From contig DASTPE010000107.1 of the NCBI GenBank assembly GCA_035762345.1, forward strand, positions 1-64,000: 64,000 nt of DNA, in the 5' to 3' direction. The notes beneath the pieces were generated by a model that saw only the letters and a program-made list of their open reading frames with translations, did no database searches and was not told where the DNA came from. Positions 41,288-48,973 of this stretch are shown piece by piece. Each line of letters opens with the position of its first letter. The stretch's first letter is position 1. The position numbers and the translations under genes were made by a program. This DNA comes from SCGC-AG-212-J23 sp035762345 (GTDB lineage Bacteria; Pseudomonadota; Gammaproteobacteria; Burkholderiales; SG8-39).

Positions 41288-42243
41288 CGCTCCGCGCCCG
41301 GCTTCGCTTCGAGGACGGCGCGCACCAGGTAGCGCGGACGGCCCCGCACCTGCTCGTAGATCCGGCCGATGTACTCGCCGGTGAACCCGATGCCGAAAAG
41401 CGTAAGGCCCATCAGGAAAAACTCGAGGATGTCGCGGTCCCAGACGTGCTCCACGGCTCCGACGGGCCCGGCGGTGGTCATCTGGTAGACGAGCACGACG
41501 GTGTACAGCGTGATCGAGCCGACCGCGACCAGCATGCCGATCGCCGCGAACATCTGCAGCGGCTTCACCGAGAATCCGGTGATCAGGTCGAAGTTGAGCT
41601 TCACCAGCCTGGCGAGCGGGTAGTGCGAGCTGCCGGCCGCGCGCCCCTCGTGGCGCACTTCGACCTCGGTCGGGTGGCGCGCGTAGATATAGGCGAGCGC
41701 GGGCACGAAGGTGTTTGCCTCCGACGACTCGTTGATGGCGTCGATTACGTTGCGCGCGTACGCGCGCAACATGCAGCCCTGGTCAGTCATGCGGATGCGG
41801 GTCAGGTTCTCGCGCAGCCGGTTCATGGCGGCAGAGGCAATGCGGCGGAATGCGCTGTCCTGGCGCTCGGTGCGGTAGCTGCCGACGTAGTCGAAGCCTT
41901 CTGCGATCTTCGCGAGGAGCTTGGGGATCTCCTCGGGCGGGTTTTGCAGGTCCGCGTCCAGCGTTACCACGGTCTCGCCGAGCGCGTGCCGGAAGCCGGC
42001 GAGGATCGCCATGTGCTGCCCAAAGTTTGCCGCGAACAGCACCACGCGGGTGACGTCGGAGCGTCGGCCGAACTGCTCGCGCAGCAGCTTGACCGAGCCG
42101 TCGCGGCTGCCGTCGTCGACCAGGATCAGCTCGTAGCTGCGCCCCAAGGCGTCGAGCGCGGGATAAAGGCGTTCGAACAGCGCCGGCAGGCCCGCTTCCT
42201 CGTTGAAGACCGGGATGACGATCGAGATTTCAGGCGCGTCCAT
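41248..42243 (-). CDS. arnC: ArnC-like undecaprenyl-phosphate Ara4FN transferase
   Basis: A 331-residue family-2 glycosyltransferase that moves Ara4FN to undecaprenyl phosphate. Seen: ISIVIPVFNEEAGLPALFER, LILVDDGSRDGS, VTLDADLQNPPEEIPKLL, MTDQGCMLRAY, and two C-terminal membrane segments (around 230-255 and 270-295). These are ArnC-type features, and context confirms the role. It overlaps arnB by 14 bases. Confidence 0.93.
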   Translation of the reverse strand: MDAPEISIVIPVFNEEAGLPALFERLYPALDALGRSYELILVDDGSRDGSVKLLREQFGRRSDVTRVVLFAANFGQHMAILAGFRHALGETVVTLDADLQNPPEEIPKLLAKIAEGFDYVGSYRTERQDSAFRRIASAAMNRLRENLTRIRMTDQGCMLRAYARNVIDAINESSEANTFVPALAYIYARHPTEVEVRHEGRAAGSSHYPLARLVKLNFDLITGFSVKPLQMFAAIGMLVAVGSITLYTVVLVYQMTTAGPVGAVEHVWDRDILEFFLMGLTLFGIGFTGEYIGRIYEQVRGRPRYLVRAVLEAKPGAERWQPRHSSSRITT

Positions 42244-43366
42244 TGGACTCCTCCCGGAGTATATCCGTCATGGCACTACAAACCTTATGGAGGTCGGCAT
42301 CGCTCATGCGAGTGAAAAGCGGCAGCGTCACAGTCCGCGCGCCGATCATCTCGGCATTCGGGAAATCGCCCGGGCGGTAGCCGAGGCGGCGGTACGCGGC
42401 GAAGAGGTGCAACGCCGGGTAATGCACGCCCACGCCGATGCCGCGCGCGTGCATCGCCTCGATGAACGCGCCTCGGGTAGTGCCCGCTTTCTGGAAGTCC
42501 ACCAGCGGCGCAAACAGGTGCCAGGAGTGCCCCGGCCGGTCGGCCGCAGGCAGCCGCACGTGCTCGAGTCCGCGCAAGTGCTCGAAATAGCGGCGCGCCA
42601 GCTCGCGCCGCCGCGCGTTGAAACGCTCTAGGTGCGCGAGCTGCGCAAGGCCGATGGTGGCGCAGACGTCGGGCAGGTTGAACTTGCCGCCCGGCTCTTC
42701 CACCTCGATCTCGGCGCCCGCGAGCTTGCGGATGCCGTGGAAACGCAGCCGCTCGGCGCGCTCCACTTCCGCCGGATCGGCGAACGACAGCGCCCCGCCC
42801 TCGATGCTGGTGATGTTCTTGTTCGGATGGAAGCTGAACGCGACGAGATCGCCCTGCGCGCCGATGGCGCGCTCGCCGTAGGCCGCGCCCATGGCGTGGG
42901 CCGCGTCCTCGATCACGCGCAGGCCGCGCCGCTTCGCGAGCGCGTACACGGGCGCGAGATCGACCGGCAGCCCCGCGAAATGCACCGGCATGATCGCCCG
43001 CGTACGCGGCGTGAGCGCCGCCTCGATGCGCGCGGCGTCGGTGTTGCGGCTGTCGAGATCGACGTCGACCAGCACCGCCCGGGCGCCGGCGCGCAGCACC
43101 ACGTTCGCGCTCGCGACGAAGGTCATCGCCGGCACCACCACCTCGTCGCCCGGCCCGACCCCGGCGAGGTCGAGCGCCACTTCGAGCGCCGCCGTCGCGG
43201 AAGTGAACGCGCGCACGGGGCGGCCGCCGAACCGGGCGGACAGCGCCTGCTCAAAACGCAGTACTTGCGGCCCCGAGGTGATCCATCCTGAACGCAGCAC
43301 GTCGCCCACAGCGGCGATCGTCTGCTCGTCGATCTCGGGGCGTGCGAACGGCAGGTAAGGCGTCAC
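42230..43366 (-). CDS. arnB: ArnB-like UDP-Ara4O aminotransferase
   Basis: A 378-residue PLP enzyme of the DegT/DnrJ/EryC1 family. ArnB transfers the glutamate amino group to UDP-4-keto-arabinose. Seen: LPFARPEIDEQTIAAV, SGWITSGPQVLRFEQ, TSATAALEVALDLAGVGPGD, VIEDAAHAMGA, PLP-Lys in FSFHPNKNITSIEGGAL and FNLPDVCATIGLAQL. GTG at 43366 overlaps the arnE stop (GTGA); a longer frame upstream runs through arnE. Function is supported by the complete operon. Confidence 0.93.
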   Translation of the reverse strand: MTPYLPFARPEIDEQTIAAVGDVLRSGWITSGPQVLRFEQALSARFGGRPVRAFTSATAALEVALDLAGVGPGDEVVVPAMTFVASANVVLRAGARAVLVDVDLDSRNTDAARIEAALTPRTRAIMPVHFAGLPVDLAPVYALAKRRGLRVIEDAAHAMGAAYGERAIGAQGDLVAFSFHPNKNITSIEGGALSFADPAEVERAERLRFHGIRKLAGAEIEVEEPGGKFNLPDVCATIGLAQLAHLERFNARRRELARRYFEHLRGLEHVRLPAADRPGHSWHLFAPLVDFQKAGTTRGAFIEAMHARGIGVGVHYPALHLFAAYRRLGYRPGDFPNAEMIGARTVTLPLFTRMSDADLHKVCSAMTDILREESNGRA

Positions 43367-43701
43367 GAGCGCGCGACCATGAACACGCCGACTACGATGA
43401 CGCCGATGCCGCACATGCGCAGCGGCGTGAGGTCCTCTCCGAGCCATTGCCACGCGGCGATCGCGTTGACGACGTAACCGATCGAGAGCATGGGGTAGGC
43501 GATGCTAACCGGCACCCGCGAAAGGGCTATGATCCAGATCAAAACGCTTACCACGTAGCAGGCCAGGCCGCCGAGGATGTGCGGCTCGATCGCGAGCCCG
43601 ATGCCGAGCGGCATGGCATTGGTGCCCGCCTTGAGCAGCAACTGGGCGCCGGCGTTGAGCAGCACGCCGGCGAGGATGAGCGAAAAGCTGAGCAGGGTCA
43701 T
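43363..43701 (-). CDS. ArnE/ArnF-type small flippase subunit
   Basis: A 112-residue EmrE-like membrane protein with four hydrophobic segments: SFSLILAGVLLNAGAQLLLK, GGLACYVVSVLIWIIAL, VPVSIAYPMLSIGYVVN and MCGIGVIVVGVFMVA. ArnE and ArnF together move undecaprenyl-phosphate-Ara4N to the periplasmic face. Only one such gene is present here, so it may work as a homodimer. ATGA/GTGA overlaps with arnT upstream and arnB downstream. ArnE versus ArnF cannot be told. Confidence 0.9.
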   Translation of the reverse strand: MTLLSFSLILAGVLLNAGAQLLLKAGTNAMPLGIGLAIEPHILGGLACYVVSVLIWIIALSRVPVSIAYPMLSIGYVVNAIAAWQWLGEDLTPLRMCGIGVIVVGVFMVARS

Positions 43702-45332
43702 GGCTTCCTCACGATCACGTAGCGCGGGCCGCGCGCCACGACGGTCATCGGTACGTCGAGCTCTCGGCGCAGCCGGTCGAAATCGCGCACCGCGAAGAAC
43801 GCATAGGCCTCGCGCTCGGAGGTCCAGGCGCGGGCGAAGGCCGCCGCGTCCGGGATGAATTTGTCGGGCTCCCACACCGTGGCCCGCTCTAGCTCGTCCT
43901 TGTAGCGCACCATCGTCACCGTGCGACCGAGCGACCACGGAATGGAGTGATCGTACGCGTCCACCGTGAAGACCGCCGCCTGCGCCGATGGCGGTCGCGG
44001 TAGGGAAGCGATCAGCGGCGCGGCGCTGTACGCGGGCGCGAGCACGACGTGACCGGCCATGCCGATCATCAACGCCGCCGCCGCGCCGATCGCGAGGCTG
44101 GCCACGGCAGCGCGCACGCGTGCACGCCAGGCGAGCACGGCGCCCGCGGCGGCGCCGGCGAGCGCTATCGCGGCGGCGGCAGCGAGCCAGGGACTGTAGC
44201 CAGAACCGAGGCCGTAATACGCATCGTCGGGCAGCGTTCCGACGTACCAGGCGACGCCGCCGATCGCCACGGCGACCCCCGCTGCGAAGAGACCTTGCGC
44301 AAAAAGCAGCCTGCGGCGCGGTTTCTCGCTCAGGAAGGCGCCGCCGAGCACGGCGAGCGCCGGGACGAGCGGCAGGATATACGGGGGCAACTTGGAGCCG
44401 GACGCCGAAAAGAAGCCGAATACAACGACGATCCACAGGCCGAGAAAGAAGGCCGGCGAGAACTCCCTGGTTGCCGGCGGGCGCAGGGCCGCAGCCCATC
44501 CAGCGACGAGCGCGAGCAGCCACGGCCACACTCCGAGCGCGAGCACCGGGAGGAAGAACCAAGGCGGCCGCTGGTGGTGATGAATGTGCGTGGTGAACCG
44601 CAGCCAGTGCTCCTGCACGAAGAAGAAGTAAGCGAACTCGGGGTTAGCGAGCGACACGGCAACGAACCAGGGCGCCGCGAGCACGAGAAAGAGAAGGCCA
44701 CCGCGCGCAAGCTCGAGGCGCCGCAGCAGCCCCCAGTCCCGGCGCCCGATCGTGTACAGCGCGATCGTGCCTAGCGGCAGCACGATGCCGATCAGCCCCT
44801 TGGTCAGCACCGCGGCTGCGCACGCCGCCCAGAATGCCAGCATCCAATGAAGCCGCTCGCCGACGGTTGCGCCGGGACGCTGCGCGAGCGCGAATGCAAA
44901 CGCTGCGGCCGAGAGGAACAAGGTGACGCCCATGTCGAGGGTATTGACCTGGCCGAGGAGCAAATAGAGCGGGCACGAGGCGACAATCGCGGCGGCGTAA
45001 GCTCCCGCAGGCGGGGAAAACAGGCGGTCCGCGGCCCCGAAGACCACGCCTACCCCCGCAAGAGCGGCGAGCCCGGCCCACAGGCGCGCGGACCAGTCGT
45101 TCACGCCGAAGACCTTGAAGGCCAAGGCGGTCATCCAGTACTGCAGCGGCGGCTTCTCGAAGTACTTGAAGCCGTTCAGGCGCGGGGTCAGCCAGTCGCC
45201 GCTCGCCACCATCTCGCGCGGGATTTCCCCGTAGCGCGCTTCGTCCGGCTTGTACAGCGGCCGCACCGCGAGCGCCGCCAGCCAGACGAGCGCGAGCGCC
45301 GCCCAAAGCACGCTAGAAGTGCGTTTCGACAT
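43698..45332 (-). CDS. arnT: ArnT-like aminoarabinose-lipid A transferase
   Basis: A 544-residue GT-C glycosyltransferase with about 12 hydrophobic segments. ArnT attaches Ara4N to lipid A phosphates on the periplasmic side. Seen: the catalytic-loop pattern KPDEARYGEIPREMVASGDW, RLNGFKYFEKPPLQYW, the second motif around VNTLDMGVTLFLSAAAFA and a periplasmic C-terminal part. The position in the arn operon makes ArnT the best call. It overlaps the outer-membrane protein gene by 20 bases and arnE by 4. Confidence 0.93.
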   Translation of the reverse strand: MSKRTSSVLWAALALVWLAALAVRPLYKPDEARYGEIPREMVASGDWLTPRLNGFKYFEKPPLQYWMTALAFKVFGVNDWSARLWAGLAALAGVGVVFGAADRLFSPPAGAYAAAIVASCPLYLLLGQVNTLDMGVTLFLSAAAFAFALAQRPGATVGERLHWMLAFWAACAAAVLTKGLIGIVLPLGTIALYTIGRRDWGLLRRLELARGGLLFLVLAAPWFVAVSLANPEFAYFFFVQEHWLRFTTHIHHHQRPPWFFLPVLALGVWPWLLALVAGWAAALRPPATREFSPAFFLGLWIVVVFGFFSASGSKLPPYILPLVPALAVLGGAFLSEKPRRRLLFAQGLFAAGVAVAIGGVAWYVGTLPDDAYYGLGSGYSPWLAAAAAIALAGAAAGAVLAWRARVRAAVASLAIGAAAALMIGMAGHVVLAPAYSAAPLIASLPRPPSAQAAVFTVDAYDHSIPWSLGRTVTMVRYKDELERATVWEPDKFIPDAAAFARAWTSEREAYAFFAVRDFDRLRRELDVPMTVVARGPRYVIVRKP

Positions 45333-46599
45333 AGGTGTAGATGTAGTTCGAGCCGCCGTCCACGCTGTTGAAGAGCCGCGCCGAGCCGAAGATGCCTGAG
45401 CGATGCGACACGCCCAAGCCGACGAAGGTCTCGCGCAGCTCGCGCACGCCGAAAAGATTGCCGACGCCCAGATCGATGGTCGGGTCGAGATAAAGCAGCA
45501 ACTTGGAGGTATCGCGGCCGCGCCGGTCCATGTCGCGCTGCTCGCTGAACGGAACCCGGCTTGCGTAGGAGATGCCGGCGCCGAAGCCCAGGCGGATCCG
45601 AAGCCGGTCGTCGAACCAGGGACCGGGCGAGTAGTAGGGCTTGAAATAGCCGTTCACCTGCCAGGAGTCGGGCTGCAGCCCGCGCTCCAGGTGCTTCACG
45701 AAGCCGATGAAGCCGGCGATGTCGAGCGGCCAGCCGTTCAGGCGGCGCACCAGCACCTGGCCGACGTCGAGCACCACGATGCTGGTCTCGTCCTGCGTGT
45801 TCACGGTCGTGCACTGGAGCGTGAGAATGGGCATCAGGTCGCAGTCGCTCGACTGGCCATAGCCGAGCTTCATGATGAGCGGCCGGCGCTCAAGCTCGCT
45901 CGCGTGCTCGGGCGTGAAACCGTACATGAGCCCCAGCATGAAGTGCGGCTGAGTGCCGTCGTCCACGACCGGGCTGTCCGCCACGCCGCTCGACCAGCGC
46001 GTAACTCCCGCGCCGGCGAGGATCTGCCAACGCTCGGCGAGGCGGTAGGCGGCAAGCACGCCGAGCTCCAGGTTCATTCCGGATCCTGGCTGGTACGCGG
46101 CCCGCTCCGCCGTCGCCTCCTCCGGGCGCACACCGTAGTAGTAGTTGTTAAGGTCCGCATCGCGCCAGGCGAGCGTGACGTACGGCCGCCAGCGCAGCCG
46201 CCCGCTCCACCAGCGCTCGTAGCGGTAGCCAAGGCGAATCTCCGTTCCTTCCGATTCATCGCTCACGTTTTGCATGGCTTCGCCGTACAGGACACCGGCG
46301 CCGAGGCGGTAGCGCAGCGCGACGCCGAGATCCGAGCCCAATGAGCGCTTTTCCATGCCGACCATGCTCTCGGGCACGTGGTCGCTGGCGAAGCCCTCCA
46401 GGCGCCGGCGCAGGAAAAGCTCGTAACGCGCCTGCGGGCTCTCCAGCTTCAGGCCGATCCGATCCGACTGCAGGTAGAAGTAGCGGCTGTCGTACCTGAA
46501 CTGCGGCATGAGATCGGAGTCGCGGTCGTAGCCGCGGTACGGGGACGTGGGCGCGAACGTCCATGTGAAGCCCACACCGGCTTCGCCCGGCGCGAGCAC
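45313..46599 (-). CDS. Fused outer-membrane barrel: MipA/OmpV-like plus second barrel
   Basis: The first part (about 250 residues) is MipA/OmpV-like: VGFTWTFAPTSPYRGYDRDS, NNYYYGVRPEEA, AAYQPGSGMNLELGVLAAYR and WSSGVADSPVV. A second part of about 190 residues (RPLIMKLGYGQSSDCDLMP to the end) is a further barrel with VGLGVSHRSGIFG and GGSNYIYTYVETHF. Its H-x-S and closing aromatic strand recall lipid A deacylases. An in-frame signal-like segment (RFSAALAVLFSSAVLA) lies upstream at about 46670-46620, but no ATG, GTG or TTG opens it. I therefore list the first in-frame canonical start, GTG 46599. It overlaps the arnT start by 20 bases. Confidence 0.75.
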   Translation of the reverse strand: MLAPGEAGVGFTWTFAPTSPYRGYDRDSDLMPQFRYDSRYFYLQSDRIGLKLESPQARYELFLRRRLEGFASDHVPESMVGMEKRSLGSDLGVALRYRLGAGVLYGEAMQNVSDESEGTEIRLGYRYERWWSGRLRWRPYVTLAWRDADLNNYYYGVRPEEATAERAAYQPGSGMNLELGVLAAYRLAERWQILAGAGVTRWSSGVADSPVVDDGTQPHFMLGLMYGFTPEHASELERRPLIMKLGYGQSSDCDLMPILTLQCTTVNTQDETSIVVLDVGQVLVRRLNGWPLDIAGFIGFVKHLERGLQPDSWQVNGYFKPYYSPGPWFDDRLRIRLGFGAGISYASRVPFSEQRDMDRRGRDTSKLLLYLDPTIDLGVGNLFGVRELRETFVGLGVSHRSGIFGSARLFNSVDGGSNYIYTYVETHF

Positions 46600-46649
46600 G
46601 CCGTCCAGCGGGTCGCTGGTTGCCAGGACTGCGGAAGAAAAAAGTACGG

Positions 46650-47546
46650 CTAATGCAGCCGAAAATCGAGCAGCGGCCCTTTGGGCACGATCTGGGTCGG
46701 GTTGATCTGCTTCATGCTGCGGTAGTAATGGTCTTTTATTTCTTTCAAGCTGGTTGTTGACTTCACTCCCGGCAGCGCGTACACGCGGCGCGTGTAGCGC
46801 CACAGGTTCGGGTAGTCGACAAGGCGCCGCAGGTTGCACTTGAAATGCGAGTAGTAGACCGCGTCGAAGCGCACGAGCGTGGTGAAAAGCCGCACGTCGG
46901 CCTCGGTGAAAGAGCTGCCGCAGAGCCACTTTCGCCGTTTCATGCGCTTTTCCAGCCAGTCGAGCGTGCCGAAGAGCTGCGTCACCGCTTTCTCGTACTT
47001 GTCCTGCGCGGTGGCGAACCCCGCGCGGTAGACCCCGTTGTTGACCGTGCGGTAGATGCGTTCGTTGAGCCAATCGATTTCCCTTCTTAGTTTTTCTGGA
47101 TAGAGATCGGCGAGCTTGCGGCGCGCGAACGCGTCGAAGTCGCAGTTCAGCATGCGGATGATCTCGGAGGATTCGTTATTGACGATGCGCCGCTCTTCTT
47201 CGTCCCATAGCACGGGCACCGTGACACGTCCCGTGTAGCCCGGCTTTGCGCGGGAATAAAGCTGGTGCAGGTACTGTATTTCGCCGTCGGAGAACTCCCA
47301 GCCGTTCTCGGCCATATACGGGGCGGCGTAGAACACCGGGATGGCCTTCTCCAGCCCCTTCATCGCGCGCACGATCAGCGTGCGGTGCGCCCAGGGGCAG
47401 CTCTTCGCGACGTACAAGCGGTAGCGGCGGGCTTGCGGCTCGAGCACCCGGTCGCGGAACGCGCTTTCCGGCCTGACGAACGCCCCGCCGGTCGATTTGG
47501 TGTCGCGCGGAATGTCCTTCCACACGCCCTCTACCAGCATGCCCAT
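46650..47546 (-). CDS. Glutathionyl-hydroquinone reductase-like (YqjG/ECM4 type)
   Basis: A 298-residue Xi-class glutathione transferase. It reduces glutathionyl-hydroquinones with a catalytic Cys. Seen: GGAFVRPESAFRDRV, active-site KSCPWAHRTLIVRAMKGLE, TVPVLWDEEERRIVNNESSE, SSFTEADVRLFTTLVRFD and HFKCNLRRLVDYPNLW. ATG 47546 is the preferred start (MGMLVEG). It is first in the arn operon, and its last codons share DNA with the signal-like part of the fused barrel gene. Why such a reductase leads the arn operon is unclear. Confidence 0.92.
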   Translation of the reverse strand: MGMLVEGVWKDIPRDTKSTGGAFVRPESAFRDRVLEPQARRYRLYVAKSCPWAHRTLIVRAMKGLEKAIPVFYAAPYMAENGWEFSDGEIQYLHQLYSRAKPGYTGRVTVPVLWDEEERRIVNNESSEIIRMLNCDFDAFARRKLADLYPEKLRREIDWLNERIYRTVNNGVYRAGFATAQDKYEKAVTQLFGTLDWLEKRMKRRKWLCGSSFTEADVRLFTTLVRFDAVYYSHFKCNLRRLVDYPNLWRYTRRVYALPGVKSTTSLKEIKDHYYRSMKQINPTQIVPKGPLLDFRLH

Positions 47547-47599
47547 GGGCGCGAGTATAGTGCGCACGGCAAGAAGGCTTTTTCTCGAGGAGGAGACGA

Positions 47600-48541
47600 A
47601 TGCGCTTTTTCGCAAGATTCCTGTTGCTTGCGGTAATTCCGTGCGCCGCCCTGGCGCAGGGCTGGAAGCCCAACAAGGATGTGGAGTTCGTAGTGCCCTT
47701 CGGGCTCGGCGGCGGCGCCGACCTCATGGCGCGCGTCATTCACAAAGTGATCGTGGACGAGAAGCTGGTGCCGGTGCCGATCGCGATCGTGAACAAGCCC
47801 GGGGGCGGCGGCGCCGCGGGCATCGGCTACGTGGCGGCGAGCCGCAAGGCCGACCCGCATACGCTGATCCTGATCAACGGCAGCACCCAGATCACGCCGC
47901 TCCTCAACCCGCAGGCGAAGACGTTGACCGAGGTGACGCCGGTAATGAACATGATGCTCGACGACTTCCTGCTCTTTGTGCGCGCCGACGCGCCATGGAA
48001 GAGCGCCTCCGACTTCGTGAAGGACGCGAAATCCAAACCGGCGAAGAGCGTCGCCTTCTCGACCGGCGGCACGACCGACGTGATGGCGATCACGGTGCTC
48101 TCCAAGGCGACCGGCGTGGAGTACAACACGGTAAGCTTCAACAGCGGCGGCGAGGCGCTCACCGCGCTCCTCGGCGGGCACGTGCAGGCCTCGATGGGCA
48201 ACCCGCTCGAGTTCATGGGGCAGCTGCAGGCGGGCAAGGTGCGCGCCCTCGGCGTGGTGCGCGACACGCGCTTCCCCGGCCTGAAGGACGTCCCGACATT
48301 CCAGGAGCAGGGCATCAAGACGCCGAACTTTCAGATGTGGCGCGGCATCGCCATCCCGAAGGACGCGCCGGACGCAGCGCGGGCCTACTGGGAAGGAGTG
48401 ATGACCAAGGTCAACGACTCTGCGGCAATGAAGAAGTACTACTCGGACAACGTCGCGCAAGCGGCGTCGATCCCGGGAAAGCAGTTCAACGAGTTCCTCG
48501 CGCGCCAGGAGAAGCTGTACCGGGACCTGCTCGGCAAGTAG
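47600..48541 (+). CDS. tctC: TctC periplasmic receptor of a complete tripartite tricarboxylate transporter
   Basis: A 313-residue receptor with signal peptide MRFFARFLLLAVIPCAALAQ. Features: DVEFVVPFGLGGGADLMAR, VNKPGGGGAAGIGYVAASRK, STGGTTDVMAITVLSK, NSGGEALTALLGGHVQ and DVPTFQEQGIKTPN. It is more divergent than the other five receptors here and is the only one with TctB and TctA beside it. A strong GAGGAGGAG ribosome site precedes the ATG. It delivers a carboxylate to the membrane pair; the ligand is unknown but may feed the following isomerase and cyclase. Confidence 0.93.
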   Translation: MRFFARFLLLAVIPCAALAQGWKPNKDVEFVVPFGLGGGADLMARVIHKVIVDEKLVPVPIAIVNKPGGGGAAGIGYVAASRKADPHTLILINGSTQITPLLNPQAKTLTEVTPVMNMMLDDFLLFVRADAPWKSASDFVKDAKSKPAKSVAFSTGGTTDVMAITVLSKATGVEYNTVSFNSGGEALTALLGGHVQASMGNPLEFMGQLQAGKVRALGVVRDTRFPGLKDVPTFQEQGIKTPNFQMWRGIAIPKDAPDAARAYWEGVMTKVNDSAAMKKYYSDNVAQAASIPGKQFNEFLARQEKLYRDLLGK

Positions 48542-48973
48542 ATGCGTCTTAGCGTCAACAGGGGCGAGCTCGTGCTCGCCCTTGTTTTTGCGGCGCTCGC
48601 GGTGTTGTGGATCGCCAGGGGTGCGACCATGCCCCTCTGGCAGGGATTTGCGCCGGACTCCGGGTTCCTTCCGCTCATCTATGGCGTGCTGCTTTTCGCA
48701 CTGGCCGCCGCCGTCGTTATTCAGCTTTTTGCCGCGAAGCATGGACTCCCCGGTGAGGCGATCCGAAAGCCGCTGGTAGTTCTCGGCGCCCTCGTCGCCG
48801 CGGTCGCCGCCCTGCCCTTCGCCGGCTTCGCCTTCTCGGTCTTCGCGCTGCTGCTCTTTCTCTATGCGGCAGTAGAGCGGCTGCCGATGCTTCCCAGCAT
48901 CGTGGTGTCGGGAGCAACCACGGGAGTGCTGTATCTGGTCTTCAAGACATGGCTCGGAGTCCCCCTGCCGTGA
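48542..48973 (+). CDS. tctB: TctB small membrane subunit
   Basis: A 143-residue protein with four hydrophobic segments (LVLALVFAALAVLWIARG, LIYGVLLFALAAAVVI, LVVLGALVAAVAALPF, FSVFALLLFLYAAVE) and the typical TctB C-terminus TGVLYLVFKTWLGVPLP. It stabilises or assists TctA. The ATG directly follows the tctC stop; its TGA overlaps the GTG of tctA (GTGA). Confidence 0.93.
   Translation: MRLSVNRGELVLALVFAALAVLWIARGATMPLWQGFAPDSGFLPLIYGVLLFALAAAVVIQLFAAKHGLPGEAIRKPLVVLGALVAAVAALPFAGFAFSVFALLLFLYAAVERLPMLPSIVVSGATTGVLYLVFKTWLGVPLP

Noticed and set aside
45313..47073. 586-codon frame read as one outer-membrane protein
   Set aside because: The first 130 codons overlap the reductase gene in another frame and are not protein-like; only the part after about 46680 is.
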